NCBI RefSeq assembly: GCF_900143095.1 | Contig: NZ_FRDA01000007.1 | Coordinates: forward strand, 125,803 to 189,802 | Direction of reading: 5' to 3' | DNA: 64,000 bases | Source: Pseudomonas asturiensis | GTDB taxonomy: Bacteria > Pseudomonadota > Gammaproteobacteria > Pseudomonadales > Pseudomonadaceae | Shown: piece by piece, positions 28,369-38,795 of the stretch | Layout of the letters: each line of letters starts with the position of its first letter | Numbering within the stretch: position 1 is the first letter of the stretch | Notes under the pieces: model-generated | Seen by the model: only the letters and a program-made list of their open reading frames with translations | What the model was told of the DNA's origin: nothing | Database searches by the model: none | Program-made: the position numbers and the translations under genes

Positions 28369-31300
28369 TTAACCAGGAGAATGCAGGCGCATATCCAGCG
28401 TCATCGGCAGTTCGTCGTTAATGTTGAGCGACGGGACCTCCAATTTGCCCGGTGTGTGGCCAATGCGGAAGAAACGCGACATGCGACGGCTTTCCGCTTC
28501 ATTGGCGTTGACCGGCAGGGTTTCGTAGTTGCGCCCGCCCGGATGGGCGACATGATACTCGCAGCCGCCCAGTGAGCGCTGCATCCAGGTGTCGAGCAGG
28601 TCGAACACCAGCGGCGCGTGCACCCCGATGGTCGGTTGCAGGCAGTTGGCTGGCTGCCAGGCGCGATAACGCACACCCGCGACGAACTCCCCCGCCTGAC
28701 CGGTCGGCTGCAACGGCACCGGAATACCGTTGCAGGTCAGCATATAGCGCTGTGGCGGCAGCCCCGTGAGATGAACCTGCAGGCGCTCCAGCGACGAATC
28801 CACGTAGCGCACCGCGCCACCGCCCGAACCCTCTTCACCCAGCACGTGCCAGGGCTCCAGCGCCTGACGCAGCTCCAGTTGAATACCGTTGACGGCGTAA
28901 TCGCCGACTTTCGGAAAGCGGAACTCCAGGTGGGCGGCGAACCAGTCGGCGCGCACCGGGTACCCGGCGCTGTTGAGGTCGGCCACCACGTCGGCGAAAT
29001 CCTGCTCGATGAAGTGCGGCAGCATGAAGCGGTCATGCAGTTGCGTGCCCCAGCGCGCCAGCTTGGCGGGTGCGTAAGGCTCACGCCAGAAGCGCGCGAC
29101 CAAGGCACGTAGCAGCAACTGTTGAGCCAGGCTCATGCGCGCATGCGGCGGCATTTCAAAGGCACGCAGCTCCAGCAGACCCAGTCGGCCGGTGGCACCG
29201 TCGGGCGAGTACAGCTTGTCGATGCAGAATTCGGCGCGGTGCGTGTTGCCCGTCACGTCGATCAGCAGGTTGCGCAGCAAACGGTCGACGACCCACGGCG
29301 CGACCTCTTCGCCGGGCTTGGGCATTTGCGAGAAGGCGATTTCCATCTCGTACAGCGAATCGTTGCGGGCCTCGTCGATGCGTGGAGCCTGCGACGTCGG
29401 GCCGATGAACAGACCGGAAAACAGGTACGAGAGCGAAGGATGATTGTGCCAGTAGCTGATCAGGCTGCGCAGCAGATCGGGACGGCGCAGGAACGGTGAA
29501 TCGGCAGGTGTCGCGCCGCCCATGACGAAGTGGTTGCCACCACCGGTGCCGGTGTGACGCCCGTCGATCATGAACTTCTCGGTGGTCAGGCGCGTGAGAC
29601 GCGCCTGCTCATAGAGAAACTCGGTGCGTTCCACGAGTTGATCCCAACTGGCGGAAGGCTGCACGTTGACTTCGATCACGCCCGGGTCCGGGGTAATACG
29701 GAAGTTGCACAGGCGCGGGTCGCTCGGCGGCTCGTAGCCTTCCAGCAATACAGGACAGTTCAGCTCTTGGGCTGTCGCTTCGATCACCGCGACCAGCTCA
29801 AGGTATTCCTCAAGCTTCTGCAGCGGCGGCATGAACAGGTACAAGCGCCCGTCACGCGCTTCGGCGCACAGGGCCGTGCGGGTCAGCCAGTCGGCGGACT
29901 CGTCGAGCACCGGGGCACGCTCGGCATCGGTGTCGGAGGCTTTGGACTGCGCGATCAGTGCATCGCTGTCAGCCAGCTCCGGGAATGCCTGGTTATGGTC
30001 GGTCGGATGAATGAACGGGTACTCGGCCGCCTTGACCCACGGCTGTGAAGCCAGCGGCAGGCGGTAGCCCAGCGCCGAATCGCCCGGCACCAGACGGCAG
30101 TGATCGTCACGCAGGTACCAGCGGCCACTCTGCCAGCTGTCGCCGTCGGCCGTGCGCGCCAGTGGCAGTACCTGGCCGATGACCTTGTCCAGACCCTGAG
30201 CGAAGACCTTGCGCAGACGCGCCCGCTCCATCTCGTCGCCCAGCCTTGAATCCTCGGCTGTGACGTTCACCGGCAGCGCACCTTCGCGCCACAGGTAGTA
30301 GTAATTGTCTTCGTAGGCCGGGAACACGAAGCGGGCCGGCAGCTTCAGCCGCTCGGCAACGCTGGCCAGAAAACGCCCCGCCAGTTCGCCCGTGACACCG
30401 TAGTTTTCGGTCTCGCTGGCGATCAACGCATTGTTGCGCCAGACCGGCTGGCCGTCCTTGCGCCAGAAGCAGTTCAGCGACCAGCGTGGCAGTTGCTCGC
30501 CCGGATACCATTTGCCCTGACCGAAATGCACGATGCCCAATGGCGCGTAATGGTCACGCATCCGCTGGAACAGCTCGGCAGACAGCTCGCGCTTTTTAGG
30601 GCCGAGTGCAGCCGTGTTCCATTCCGCACCGTCACGGTCATCAATCGATACGAACGTCGGCTCACCGCCCATGGTCAGGCGCACATCGTCACGCTGCAGG
30701 TCAGCGTCGATCTGATGACCGAGGGCCTGAATGTCCTGCCATTGTTCTTCCGTATACGGCTTGGTGACACGCGGCGCTTCCCAGACCCGTTCCACCGACA
30801 TTTCATGGCTGAACTGTGTTTCGCAAGGCTCGACCAGCCCGCTGATCGGCGCGGCAGACGACGGTTCCGGGCTGCACGCCAACGGAATATGCCCCTCGCC
30901 CGCGAACAGGCCGGAGGTGGCGTCCAGGCCGACCCAGCCGGCACCCGGCAGGTACACCTCGCACCAGGCGTGCAGGTCGGTGAAGTCGACGTCGGTGCCG
31001 GAAGGGCCGTCCAGCGCCGCAACGTCGGCCTTGAGCTGAATCAGGTACCCCGACACAAACCGCGCTGCCATGCCCAGGTGGCGCAGCAACTGCACCAGCA
31101 ACCAGGCCGAGTCCCGGCATGAGCCGGAGGCGTGCTCCAGGGTGTACTCGGGCGTCTGCACGCCCGGCTCCATGCGGATCAGGTACGCAACGTCCTGGCT
31201 CAGACGCTGGTTGAGCCCGACCAGAAAATCGATGGCAGGTATCGGCTCGCGGCTGATGCTGTCCAGGTAGGCCTGAAATCTGGGCGTCAGCGGCAGTTTT

Positions 31301-31656
31301 TCCAGATACGGCGCCAGCTCGCGCTGTTCTTCGCTGGCGTACAGAAACGGAATGTTCTCGGCATAAGGTTCGAGGAAAAAATCGAACGGATTGAACACCG
31401 CCATTTCGGCGACCAGATCGACCTCGACGCGGAACTCATCGGTTTTCTCGGGGAACACCAGACGTGCCAGGTAATTACCCTGCGGATCCTGCTGCCAGTT
31501 GATGAAGTGGTTTTCAGGCTGCACTTTCAGCGAATAAGACAGCACACGCGTGCGGCTATGGGCGGCCGGGCGCAGGCGAACAATCTGCGGCCCCAGTTCG
31601 ACGGCGCGTTCGTAGCGGTAATGCGTGACATGGTGCAAGGCAATATGAATCGACAC
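28369..31656 (-). CDS. Transglutaminase + DUF2126 (GS-like ligase) fusion protein
   Basis: A 1095-residue protein. An N-terminal transglutaminase module has the triad Cys180 (SGSCRDSAW), His229 (DLHAWCEVY) and Asp245 (VGLDATSG). It is joined to a large DUF2126 part (about 310-1095) predicted to have a glutamine-synthetase-like COOH-NH2 ligase fold: LTMGGEPTFVS, GQGKWYPGEQLPRW, MIDGRHTGTGGGNHFVMGG and SYLFSGLFIGPTSQ. The start is a GTG at 31656, preceded by GGAGG at 6-nt spacing. It is first of three genes. The operon encodes two ligase folds and two transglutaminases; substrate unknown. Confidence 0.85.
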   Translation of the reverse strand: MSIHIALHHVTHYRYERAVELGPQIVRLRPAAHSRTRVLSYSLKVQPENHFINWQQDPQGNYLARLVFPEKTDEFRVEVDLVAEMAVFNPFDFFLEPYAENIPFLYASEEQRELAPYLEKLPLTPRFQAYLDSISREPIPAIDFLVGLNQRLSQDVAYLIRMEPGVQTPEYTLEHASGSCRDSAWLLVQLLRHLGMAARFVSGYLIQLKADVAALDGPSGTDVDFTDLHAWCEVYLPGAGWVGLDATSGLFAGEGHIPLACSPEPSSAAPISGLVEPCETQFSHEMSVERVWEAPRVTKPYTEEQWQDIQALGHQIDADLQRDDVRLTMGGEPTFVSIDDRDGAEWNTAALGPKKRELSAELFQRMRDHYAPLGIVHFGQGKWYPGEQLPRWSLNCFWRKDGQPVWRNNALIASETENYGVTGELAGRFLASVAERLKLPARFVFPAYEDNYYYLWREGALPVNVTAEDSRLGDEMERARLRKVFAQGLDKVIGQVLPLARTADGDSWQSGRWYLRDDHCRLVPGDSALGYRLPLASQPWVKAAEYPFIHPTDHNQAFPELADSDALIAQSKASDTDAERAPVLDESADWLTRTALCAEARDGRLYLFMPPLQKLEEYLELVAVIEATAQELNCPVLLEGYEPPSDPRLCNFRITPDPGVIEVNVQPSASWDQLVERTEFLYEQARLTRLTTEKFMIDGRHTGTGGGNHFVMGGATPADSPFLRRPDLLRSLISYWHNHPSLSYLFSGLFIGPTSQAPRIDEARNDSLYEMEIAFSQMPKPGEEVAPWVVDRLLRNLLIDVTGNTHRAEFCIDKLYSPDGATGRLGLLELRAFEMPPHARMSLAQQLLLRALVARFWREPYAPAKLARWGTQLHDRFMLPHFIEQDFADVVADLNSAGYPVRADWFAAHLEFRFPKVGDYAVNGIQLELRQALEPWHVLGEEGSGGGAVRYVDSSLERLQVHLTGLPPQRYMLTCNGIPVPLQPTGQAGEFVAGVRYRAWQPANCLQPTIGVHAPLVFDLLDTWMQRSLGGCEYHVAHPGGRNYETLPVNANEAESRRMSRFFRIGHTPGKLEVPSLNINDELPMTLDMRLHSPG

Positions 31657-31895
31657 GGCGTGCCTCCTGCGAGCCTGAACGGTAAATGATCCGCGCAAGA
31701 CTTATGCCATCCGGTCAAAGTCCTGCGCCAACGACGCGGGTATTGCATATCTGGGGGCGCAGCGCACCAAAATCGTGCCGCCTCAGACGAGTGGTGCAAG
31801 GGTCGCACGGAAATGAAGCGCACAGGAGCAATAACACGAGGAGCAGGGGTGATATTTAATTACGCCCCCTGACTGACCCTCTTCTGACTATATCC

Positions 31896-31925
31896 CTTCT
31901 CAATGATCCCTCACTGATTGAGAAG
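31896..31925 (+). promoter_or_regulatory. Hairpin sequestering the ribosome-binding site of the 968-residue gene
   Basis: CTTCTCAAT (31896-31904) and ATTGAGAAG (31917-31925) are perfect 9-bp complements around a 12-nt loop. The right arm contains GAGAAG, the ribosome-binding site 5 nt before the ATG at 31931. In mRNA it would hide the site; as DNA it could instead be a repressor operator. Confidence 0.6.
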
Positions 31926-31930
31926 ATGTA

Positions 31931-34837
31931 ATGACAGACACCACCTCGACAGAGGCACCCGCAGCATCGCCCGTTCAACCCGCCAATGCTCACCCTGACC
32001 TGCTGCCACCCGCTGAGCGCGCTGATTTCCAGACGACCCGGGCCGCACTGCAGGATGCGTTGAAAGACACCGGCCCCTCGAACAGCCTGGAACAGATCCG
32101 GATCAAGCCTGACCCGGACTCCGAGTTCGGCAAGCACTGCGCGCAGAAAAGCCTGCAGCTTCGCGCCATACAGACACCTGAATTCACCCGCCGGATCACT
32201 CGCAAGGACGGCACGCTCAGGGACTGGTTCATCGAGATGGACGATAGCGTAAAAGTGCTGACTGACGATGCACAGGCCATAGGTGTGACCAGCGACATTC
32301 CACCGACGGTTTTGCGCAGACGTCGAGAGCAGACCGAAACACTCGCAGAACCTGCACGCACCGATGGCAGCGTGAGCCTGGCGCTGATGCTGCGTTACAA
32401 CTACGGCATCTCGCTACCCGAATCGCGCGACACAGCGACCATCAATGGCCTGCTGAACACGCTCGCGGAGGTGCAGGCCAGCCAGGAACTGGGGCTTCTC
32501 GATCAGTTCGACATCAGTGCCCTGCTCACGCCCGACATGCTCTCGAAAATCCGGCAAACGTGTGCCGAGTACCTGAACGATGAACCCACTACGCTACTCG
32601 GCAAACTGGGGGCGCACCTGCTCGCCACTCACACGCAGGAGCATATCCGGACCTCGCCGGTAGCAGTGATCGCTCAAATCCTGCGCTCCGAACAGGCCAC
32701 GACACTGGGGCAGGCAATCCTGGCCAGGCTTCAATGGCCCGAGTCTGAAACAGCCCGCTCATTGGCAACGCTGACTGACCGGATTCTGTGGCATGCCATC
32801 AGCGACAATCTTCAGGCTCAGGAAACCCGGCAGCCTGACAGCATCGCCGGGTACTCCTTCACCCAAGACGACAACTGGGGGCGCAGCCACAGCGCAATCC
32901 TGACCGACCTGCATCACCACCTGATCGCGACCCAAAAAGCAGCGTCCATGAATGAGGCTGTCGTGGCCGGCGTCATGCTCGCACTTGATGATCATCCCGA
33001 ATGGCTGATCAGCGATGTCCCGGACGACCTGCCCTATGGCTGTACCGAGGTGTGGGTGAGTTTTCAGCACGGCGTCGCACTTGCCGAGTCCATCGAGTTC
33101 GGTTCATCACGCTGGATGAGCTTTGATGCCCTGATTGAAATGCCTGCCGTGTTCAGCAAAAAGATGGACACCGAGGAGCAGCAGATCGCGTATGTCGCCC
33201 TCAGGATGCCAGCCTTGCTGACGTGGGCTCAGGTCAATGGGCATCTTCGCGCCCAGGCAGACCCGCCTTACTCCCAACAGGAAATCGAGCTGGCAATCAG
33301 CGCATTCGAACACGCCGAAGCCGAGTCATTCCAGGCAGTCAATGCGCTGGCCAGACCGGCACCTCAACGCAGGGAAATGGCGATCGAGATCATGGCGCAG
33401 ACAACCCGAACGCCGGAAATCACGCGAATACTGGAACAGGAAAACTACCAGATTCCCGCCTACCCGCTGACCGCCGGACAAAAACTGGTCCCCAAAAGCT
33501 ATCCGCCGGTTTACCTGAATGGCCACGGCACCGCCTCGGTAACAGGTCACCCCTACAGCGCTCATGAGATCAATCGCAAGGTGTATACGTTGCTTGATGT
33601 CTACGTGTCCGGTGAAGACATCAACGACTGGAGAATCCCCGGCTTTTTCATGAATGAAAAACCATATCCGGTTTTCAGGGAAACAGAGCTGCTCTACAAA
33701 TCCCTGCCACCGATCAACCCGCTTTTCGAACAGGACTTCGCAAACCACCTGAAAGACACCCGCCAGGCCTACGCAACCCTTATCAGAAAGCTGCTGGTTC
33801 ACCTGCCGCTCAAGCACCGGATCGCCATCGAAAACGGCGAGGTCACGCTGTATTCACTGAGACTGCCGGTCAAGGACGTCATGGCCGCTACCGAGAACGA
33901 ACAGCACCGCGAACCACTGCGAGGACGCAGTGGATTTGTGCTCAAGACTGTCTACCAACACATGACCACTTACTATGAAGTGTTCCCGCTGCTGATGATT
34001 ATTCGACACCGCCCTGATCTTGAAGCACTCGTGGAAGGCGGCATCTTTGACATCGAGTCATGGGCGATCGCCTCGGTGATCACGACCCCGGTCATGGTCC
34101 GTGCCGGCACGCCGATGCCGTTCGATCAGCGTGCATATTTACAGGGCCATGAACCACAACAAGGCGCGACCGCCGTCTTGATCGCCGAACGCCTCGCGCC
34201 TCCACTGCCCCCGTCGACGGCAAACCTGCCACAGCACCTGCCGCTCACCACACTCACTCAACGTTGCATCACCATCGCAAACACGGTCAAGGACAGGCTG
34301 TTTCATGTAAACACCGACGCGCTTTATGAGCAGTGCAAAGGCGCTACGCCAATAGAGCTGGAGAGGGCCGGCCCTGACCTTTTTAAAGCGGTAGGCAACT
34401 TTCTTGTTCGGCTCACGCCATGGCCAGAAATCCAGGACGTTATATCCGGAGAAAAATCCCGAATGCGATCAGGATCCCTTGGTTTGGCGCTCTTCGTAAT
34501 TCCCTACGCAGGACACGCCGGAAAACTGCTTGGCGGAATAGCAAAAATCGGCAAAGGCGTTGGCAAAAGCCTATTGGCGCGCAACGGGAAAACACAGCTG
34601 TCCAGACTGAAGCATCGAGTGGCCCAGTACATGAACAGCACGTCACGCATGTCTGGCAGACCGGACAGGGCCATGATGGTGAAGATGACTACAGGCATGT
34701 TGCAGTTCGTGCAGAACCATGTGACCTGGAAGTTCGTGGCCGTACGCGTCGGGGTCGGTGTCAGCCGCAGGCTGGTTGCCGAAGCGGGCCGACTCGAGGC
34801 TCAGAACACACGAAACGACGCCGAGCACCAGGGCTGA
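31931..34837 (+). CDS. Large protein of unknown function (968 residues)
   Basis: I do not recognise a family. The N-terminus is Ala/Pro-rich with no signal peptide. A mid-region (about 285-400) has SFTQDDNWGRSHSAILTDLHHHLIA and DDHPEWLISDVPDDLPYG. A region near 615-690 contains HRIAIENGEVTLYSLRLPV and GRSGFVLKTVYQHM, recalling large toxin-like Pseudomonas proteins, but only loosely. The C-terminal part (about 850-890) has a Gly-rich hydrophobic stretch (LGLALFVIPYAGHAGKLLGG) followed by a basic region. There is no HrpL box upstream, so a type III effector is not supported. Its ribosome-binding site is in a hairpin. It converges with ygiQ. Confidence 0.75.
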   Translation: MTDTTSTEAPAASPVQPANAHPDLLPPAERADFQTTRAALQDALKDTGPSNSLEQIRIKPDPDSEFGKHCAQKSLQLRAIQTPEFTRRITRKDGTLRDWFIEMDDSVKVLTDDAQAIGVTSDIPPTVLRRRREQTETLAEPARTDGSVSLALMLRYNYGISLPESRDTATINGLLNTLAEVQASQELGLLDQFDISALLTPDMLSKIRQTCAEYLNDEPTTLLGKLGAHLLATHTQEHIRTSPVAVIAQILRSEQATTLGQAILARLQWPESETARSLATLTDRILWHAISDNLQAQETRQPDSIAGYSFTQDDNWGRSHSAILTDLHHHLIATQKAASMNEAVVAGVMLALDDHPEWLISDVPDDLPYGCTEVWVSFQHGVALAESIEFGSSRWMSFDALIEMPAVFSKKMDTEEQQIAYVALRMPALLTWAQVNGHLRAQADPPYSQQEIELAISAFEHAEAESFQAVNALARPAPQRREMAIEIMAQTTRTPEITRILEQENYQIPAYPLTAGQKLVPKSYPPVYLNGHGTASVTGHPYSAHEINRKVYTLLDVYVSGEDINDWRIPGFFMNEKPYPVFRETELLYKSLPPINPLFEQDFANHLKDTRQAYATLIRKLLVHLPLKHRIAIENGEVTLYSLRLPVKDVMAATENEQHREPLRGRSGFVLKTVYQHMTTYYEVFPLLMIIRHRPDLEALVEGGIFDIESWAIASVITTPVMVRAGTPMPFDQRAYLQGHEPQQGATAVLIAERLAPPLPPSTANLPQHLPLTTLTQRCITIANTVKDRLFHVNTDALYEQCKGATPIELERAGPDLFKAVGNFLVRLTPWPEIQDVISGEKSRMRSGSLGLALFVIPYAGHAGKLLGGIAKIGKGVGKSLLARNGKTQLSRLKHRVAQYMNSTSRMSGRPDRAMMVKMTTGMLQFVQNHVTWKFVAVRVGVGVSRRLVAEAGRLEAQNTRNDAEHQG

Positions 34838-34862
34838 TCACACTCAAGCGTGATCAACCCTG
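34829..34862. terminator. Bidirectional hairpin between convergent genes
   Basis: CAGGG-C-TGATCAC and GTGATCA-AC-CCTGG pair around a short loop. The left arm includes the stop codon of the 968-residue gene; ygiQ ends 15 bp beyond on the other strand. Confidence 0.55.
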
Positions 34863-34876
34863 GCGACGCGCGTCTG

Positions 34877-37192
34877 TCAGCGCGGAACGACCGGCTTGCG
34901 AGCAGGCTTGCCGCCTTTGCCCTTGCCGCCCTTGGCCGCCTCCATACGCTCCTTGGCCGCCTGTTTGTTGCGTGCCATGGCGGCGGCCTTCGCTTCTTCA
35001 CGCTTGTCCCACGGTTTGCTGCCGTCACTGCCGCGCGGCGGCAGACCGGTGTGCTGGGTCTGGATCAGCGTGGTCTTGGCCGCCTTGGCCACCTTGTGGC
35101 TGCCGGCAGGCGTCGAGTTCTTGCGGCGCGCGCTCTGGTAGCTGTCCGTGGCAGGTTGATGCAACGGGATCAGTTGATCCTTGCCCGGACCAATGAGGTC
35201 GGAACGCCCCATCCGCTCCAGCGCCTCACGCAGCATCGGCCAGCCCTTCGGATCGTGATAGCGCAGGAACGCCTTGTGCAGACGACGCTGCGCCTCGCTC
35301 TTCACGATCGTGACCGCGTCGCTCTTGTACGTGACCTTGCGCAGCGGGTTCTTGCCCGAGTGGTACATGGCCGTGGCCGTGGCCATTGGCGAGGGGTAGA
35401 ACGCCTGCACCTGGTCGGCACGGAAGCCATTGCCCTTGAGCCACAGCGCCAGGTTCATCATGTCTTCATCGGTGGTGCCTGGGTGGGCCGCGATGAAGTA
35501 AGGAATCAGGTACTGCTCCTTGCCTGCTTCCTTGGTGTACTTCTCGAACATGCGCTTGAACTTGTCATAGCTGCCAATGCCCGGCTTCATCATCTGATTG
35601 AGCGGACCTTCCTCGGTGTGTTCCGGGGCGATCTTCAGGTAGCCGCCCACGTGGTGCGTGACCAGCTCCTTGACGTACTCCGGCGACTCGACTGCCAGGT
35701 CGTAGCGCAGACCGGACGCAATCAGAATCTTCTTCACACCCGGCAAGGCGCGCGCGCTGCGATACAGCTGGATCAGCGACGAGTGATCGGTGTTCAGGTT
35801 CGGGCAAATGCCGGGGAACACGCAGGACGGCTTGCGGCACGCGGATTCGATTTCCGGGCTCTTGCAGGCGATGCGATACATATTCGCCGTCGGCCCGCCA
35901 AGGTCGGAAATGACGCCGGTGAAGCCTGGCACCTTGTCGCGGATCTCTTCGATTTCGCGAATGATCGACTCTTCGGAACGGTTCTGAATGATGCGGCCTT
36001 CATGCTCGGTGATGGAGCAGAAGGTGCAGCCGCCGAAGCAGCCCCGCATGATGTTCACCGAGAAACGGATCATGTCGTAGGCCGGAATCTTTTCCTTGCC
36101 GTACGCAGGATGCGGAACACGTGCGTAAGGCATGCCGAACACGTAGTCCATTTCTTCGGTGGTCATCGGAATGGGCGGCGGATTGAACCAGACATCCACG
36201 TCGCCATGCTTCTGCACCAGCGCACGGGCGTTGCCCGGGTTGGTTTCCAGGTGCAACACGCGGTTGGCGTGGGCATACAGCACAGCGTCGTTACGAACCT
36301 TTTCCACCGATGGCAGGCGGATGACGGTCTTGTCACGGGTCATGCGCGGGCTGGCGAGAATCTGCACAACCTTAGGTTCGTTCGGGTCTTCGACCGGACC
36401 TTTGTCCTGCTCGATGGCGCAGGCTTCAGTGTCCTGAGTATTGATGTACGGGTTGATGATCTTGTCGATCTTGCCCGGACGGTCGATGCGCGTGGAGTCG
36501 ACTTCGTACCAGCCTTGCGGCGTGTCGCGACGAATGAACGCTGTGCCGCGCACATCGGTGATGTCTTCGACCTTCTGACCGTAGGACAGACGCTGGGCGA
36601 CTTCGACGATCGCGCGCTCGGCGTTGCCGTAGAGCAGGATGTCGGCGCAGGCGTCGATCAGGATCGAGTTGCGAACCTTGTCCTGCCAGTAGTCGTAGTG
36701 CGCAATACGGCGCAGGGACGCTTCGATGCCGCCGAGCACGATCGGCACGTGCTTATAGGCTTCCTTGCAGCGCTGGCTGTAAACCAGGCTCGCACGGTCT
36801 GGACGCTTGCCCGCCATGCCGCCCGGGGTGTAGGCATCATCGGAGCGGATTTTCTTGTCCGCGGTGTAGCGGTTGATCATCGAGTCCATGTTGCCGGCAG
36901 CGACACCGAAGAACAGGTTCGGCTCGCCGAGCTTCATGAAGTCGTCTTTGGACTGCCAGTTGGGCTGGGCGATGATGCCGACGCGAAAGCCCTGGGACTC
37001 GAGCAGACGCCCGATGATCGCCATGCCGAACGAGGGGTGATCCACGTACGCATCACCGGTCACGATAATGATGTCGCAGGAATCCCAGCCAAGCAGATCC
37101 ATCTCTTCCCGACTCATGGGCAGGAAGGGTGCTGGTCCGAAACATTCGGCCCAGTACTTGGGATAGTCAAATAACGGCTTGGCTGATTGCAT
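34877..37192 (-). CDS. YgiQ-family radical SAM protein
   Basis: A 771-residue radical SAM enzyme. The iron-sulphur motif CxxxCxxC is Cys385-Cys389-Cys392 ([10 protein letters not shown]). A B12-binding-like N-terminal region ([27 protein letters not shown]) is followed by [17 protein letters not shown] and a conserved C-terminal domain (LQTQ.., DRPFLPR-like absent). The last about 60 residues are Lys/Arg/Ala-rich ([18 protein letters not shown]) and probably disordered. YgiQ (UPF0313) is widespread but its reaction is unestablished. It is monocistronic and divergent from nothing; dnaB ends upstream on the same strand. Confidence 0.9.
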   Translation of the reverse strand: MQSAKPLFDYPKYWAECFGPAPFLPMSREEMDLLGWDSCDIIIVTGDAYVDHPSFGMAIIGRLLESQGFRVGIIAQPNWQSKDDFMKLGEPNLFFGVAAGNMDSMINRYTADKKIRSDDAYTPGGMAGKRPDRASLVYSQRCKEAYKHVPIVLGGIEASLRRIAHYDYWQDKVRNSILIDACADILLYGNAERAIVEVAQRLSYGQKVEDITDVRGTAFIRRDTPQGWYEVDSTRIDRPGKIDKIINPYINTQDTEACAIEQDKGPVEDPNEPKVVQILASPRMTRDKTVIRLPSVEKVRNDAVLYAHANRVLHLETNPGNARALVQKHGDVDVWFNPPPIPMTTEEMDYVFGMPYARVPHPAYGKEKIPAYDMIRFSVNIMRGCFGGCTFCSITEHEGRIIQNRSEESIIREIEEIRDKVPGFTGVISDLGGPTANMYRIACKSPEIESACRKPSCVFPGICPNLNTDHSSLIQLYRSARALPGVKKILIASGLRYDLAVESPEYVKELVTHHVGGYLKIAPEHTEEGPLNQMMKPGIGSYDKFKRMFEKYTKEAGKEQYLIPYFIAAHPGTTDEDMMNLALWLKGNGFRADQVQAFYPSPMATATAMYHSGKNPLRKVTYKSDAVTIVKSEAQRRLHKAFLRYHDPKGWPMLREALERMGRSDLIGPGKDQLIPLHQPATDSYQSARRKNSTPAGSHKVAKAAKTTLIQTQHTGLPPRGSDGSKPWDKREEAKAAAMARNKQAAKERMEAAKGGKGKGGKPARKPVVPR

Positions 37193-37310
37193 GTTCAGGA
37201 CCTACGTTTGCACGTTGGAAAAATCGCGGGCGCGGAATATAGCACATTTTTTGATCAAGTCCGACGGCAATGGTCGGAATTGAGTGGATGGCTTCAGCGC
37301 CAACCTCTTC

Positions 37311-37332
37311 GCGAACAAGCTCGCTCCCACAG
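37311..37332. repeat. Solitary REP-type half element
   Basis: CGCGAACAAGCTCGCTCCCAC, the widespread Pseudomonas REP arm, stands between dnaB and ygiQ without a clear opposite arm. It belongs to a different family from the GTGGGAGGCGGC palindromes. Confidence 0.55.
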
Positions 37333-37352
37333 GGATGAGTTGTCACCTGATA

Positions 37353-38747
37353 TCAATCATCATCGAAGTTGTAACTGCCCGGCGCCAGGTTCTCGAAGCG
37401 GGTGTATTTGCCGATGAACGCCAGGCGCGTGGTGCCGATAGGGCCGTTACGCTGCTTGCCGATGATGATCTCGGCGATGCCCTTGTGCTCGGTCTCCGGG
37501 TGATACACCTCGTCGCGGTACACGAACATGATGACGTCGGCGTCCTGCTCGATCGCTCCGGATTCCCGGAGGTCGGAGTTGATCGGGCGTTTGTTCGGAC
37601 GTTGCTCCAGGGAGCGGTTGAGCTGCGACAGGGCAATGACCGGACAGTTGAATTCCTTGGCCAGCGCTTTCAAAGAGCGGGAAATCTCGGAAATCTCGTT
37701 GGTCCGGTTGTCACCGCTTGATCCCGGGATCTGCATCAACTGCAGGTAGTCGATCATGATCATGGCCACATCACCATGCTCACGCACTACCCGGCGGGTA
37801 CGCGCGCGCATTTCCGACGGGCTGATACCAGCGGTGTCGTCGATGAACAGCTTGCGGTCATTGAGCAGGTTGACGGCTGATGTCAGGCGCGGCCAATCGT
37901 CGTCGTCCAGCTGACCGGCACGCACCTTGGTCTGATCGATGCGACCCAGCGAGGACAACATACGCATGATCAGCGACTCACCTGGCATCTCGAGGGAGTA
38001 GACCAGCACGACCTTGTCGCTGCGCAACACGGCGTTTTCGACCAGGTTCATCGCAAAGGTGGTCTTACCCATCGACGGACGACCGGCGACGATGATCAGG
38101 TCCGCCGGTTGCAAGCCGCTGGTCTTTTCATCCAGATCGGTATAGCCGGTCGACAGCCCGGTGATGGCGTTGTCACTGTTGAACAGCGTATCAATCCGGT
38201 CGATGGCTTTGGTCAGCAAGTCGTTGACGCTGACCGGGCCGCCCGTCTTTGGCCGAGCTTCGGCAATCTGAAAAATCTGCCGTTCGGCCTCGTCGAGGAT
38301 TTCTTCAGCGGTACGGCCTTCGGGGTTGAACGCGCTGTCCGCAATTTCGGTGCTGATGCCGATCAATTGCCGCAAGGTTGCCCGGGCGCGAACGATCTGC
38401 GCGTACGCCTTGATGTTGGCGACCGAAGGCGTGTTCTTCGCCAACTCACTGAGATAGCCAAGCCCGCCGACCTGAGAGGTCTGCCCTTCCTTGTCCAGCT
38501 GTTCGGCCAGCGTCACTACGTCTATAGGGCTGTTCTGGTCGGCCAGACGGGCGATAGCCCGAAAGATCAGGCGGTGGTCATGTCGATAGAAATCACCGTC
38601 CGAAACTTGATCAAGCACCCGCTCCCAGGCGTTATTGTCCAGCATCAGACCACCGAGCACAGCCTGTTCGGCCTCGATGGAATGTGGCGGCACCTTGAGG
38701 GCAGCGGTTTGCAGATCGTATTGCTCAGGGCTGGAGATTTCGTTCAT
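37353..38747 (-). CDS. dnaB: Replicative DNA helicase DnaB
   Basis: A 464-residue hexameric 5'-3' helicase that unwinds DNA at the replication fork. The N-terminal domain (about 15-120: PPHSIEAEQAVLGGLMLDN) binds primase. The C-terminal RecA-like core has Walker A GRPSMGKTT, Walker B MIMIDYLQLM and the RPNKRPINSDLRESGAIEQDAD region. The ATG at 38747 begins the protein directly; the extension to 38801 lacks support. It follows rplI 126 bp downstream, with a terminator between them, so it has its own promoter. Confidence 0.97.
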   Translation of the reverse strand: MNEISSPEQYDLQTAALKVPPHSIEAEQAVLGGLMLDNNAWERVLDQVSDGDFYRHDHRLIFRAIARLADQNSPIDVVTLAEQLDKEGQTSQVGGLGYLSELAKNTPSVANIKAYAQIVRARATLRQLIGISTEIADSAFNPEGRTAEEILDEAERQIFQIAEARPKTGGPVSVNDLLTKAIDRIDTLFNSDNAITGLSTGYTDLDEKTSGLQPADLIIVAGRPSMGKTTFAMNLVENAVLRSDKVVLVYSLEMPGESLIMRMLSSLGRIDQTKVRAGQLDDDDWPRLTSAVNLLNDRKLFIDDTAGISPSEMRARTRRVVREHGDVAMIMIDYLQLMQIPGSSGDNRTNEISEISRSLKALAKEFNCPVIALSQLNRSLEQRPNKRPINSDLRESGAIEQDADVIMFVYRDEVYHPETEHKGIAEIIIGKQRNGPIGTTRLAFIGKYTRFENLAPGSYNFDDD

Positions 38748-38795
38748 GGCCACTTGAATTCGAGGTTTACAGAATAGGGATGCCATAAAGACAAA

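Noticed and set aside
25675..28575. 966-codon open frame antisense to the ATP-grasp gene
   Set aside because: High-GC coding DNA keeps the complementary frame open. The protein is rich in Gln/Arg/His with no domain, and the ATP-grasp gene on the other strand is clearly real.
31657..31930. HrpL (type III) promoter upstream of the 968-residue gene
   Set aside because: No GGAACC followed 15-16 nt later by CCAC is present, so a type III effector role is not supported.
34850..37174. 774-codon open frame antisense to ygiQ
   Set aside because: Mirror of a strongly conserved radical SAM gene; composition is that of a shadow frame, with no ribosome-binding site.
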